DNA of 64,000 bases, taken from NCBI GenBank assembly GCA_930633525.1, contig CAKNFP010000002.1, positions 1,178,001 through 1,242,000 on the forward strand, given 5' to 3'. Origin of the DNA: Hyphomicrobiales bacterium. GTDB lineage: Bacteria; Pseudomonadota; Alphaproteobacteria; Rhizobiales; Beijerinckiaceae. Positions 63,924-64,000 of this stretch are shown one piece after another (the stretch's first letter is position 1; each line of letters starts with the position of its first letter). The notes beneath the pieces were generated by a model. The model made no database searches and had not been told where the DNA came from. It was given only the letters and a program-made list of their open reading frames with translations. Position numbers and translations under genes: made by a program.

Positions 63924-64000
63924 CGCAACTCCCCTCTGAATCATGATGAGCATTGTTGTTAAATCGCATCACAAATAGAATGCCAATCGGCGCACGCAAA

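Noticed and set aside
1..64000. tRNA, rRNA or CRISPR array
   Set aside because: No tRNA T-loop context, rRNA-like segment or regularly spaced short repeats were recognised on either strand.

Overview
The window is GC-rich, densely coded DNA of alphaproteobacterial type, probably Hyphomicrobiales. That placement is an inference from codon use, the abundance of tripartite tricarboxylate transporters (TTT) and CaiB/BaiF CoA-transferases, and the insertion sequences. No rRNA, tRNA, CRISPR array or replication gene was seen. It reads as an accessory catabolic region, either a chromosomal island or a large plasmid, scarred by insertion sequences.

Layout. (1) 1-13.2 kb: a Baeyer-Villiger-type flavin monooxygenase running off the left edge diverges from a cyclase-family hydrolase, a VOC protein and a complete TTT uptake system (TctC-TctB-TctA). 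These are followed by a 2-oxoacid dehydrogenase E1alpha/E1beta/E2 set without E3, an enoyl-CoA hydratase, an acyl-CoA dehydrogenase, an acyl-CoA ligase and a TetR regulator. (2) 13.3-14.2 kb: decayed gene remnants, an SDR fragment and a frameshifted [2Fe-2S] ferredoxin. (3) 14.4-17.7 kb: a three-gene module of CoA-transferase, MaoC-type dehydratase and SDR. (4) 17.7-28.4 kb: after an IS6 remnant comes a minus-strand operon of TctC, SCP2-type thiolase, DUF35 Zn-ribbon/OB protein, FAH-family hydrolase, CoA-transferase, TctB, TctA and polysaccharide deacetylase. It diverges from an unusual two-half CoA-transferase and an IclR regulator, with a highly symmetrical palindrome in the divergent promoter.

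(5) 28.4-33.1 kb: an insertion-sequence graveyard. It holds an intact IS21-family element whose 3' end is duplicated as an exact 344-bp tandem, broken IS3 and IS30 pieces, and remnants of RraB-like and DUF3768 genes. (6) 33.1-42.3 kb: a multi-pass membrane protein and a giant SpvB/VCBS/Rhs toxin gene split by a frame change at a G8 tract. The toxin ends in an AT-richer HExxH metallopeptidase tip, overlaps a small exported probable immunity gene, and is followed by a DUF4214-like protein.

(7) 42.5-56.2 kb: a long minus-strand catabolic operon under a divergent TetR regulator. It contains an alpha/beta hydrolase, SDR, amidase, enoyl-CoA hydratase, hydratase-2-type MaoC protein, a branched-chain-type ABC importer (LivK, fused LivH-LivM, LivG, LivF), acyl-CoA dehydrogenase, CoA ligase and a DMT exporter. 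(8) 56.2-60.1 kb: IS6 and IS3 remnants flank a DHA2 drug exporter and a small secreted protein. (9) 60.1-63.9 kb: a PotABCD-like ABC importer operon.

Together the three large catabolic clusters each pair a dedicated importer (TTT, TTT, Liv) with CoA activation and beta-oxidation-like enzymes and a local regulator. This suggests scavenging of unusual organic acids or ring-derived compounds. The substrates cannot be read from sequence alone.
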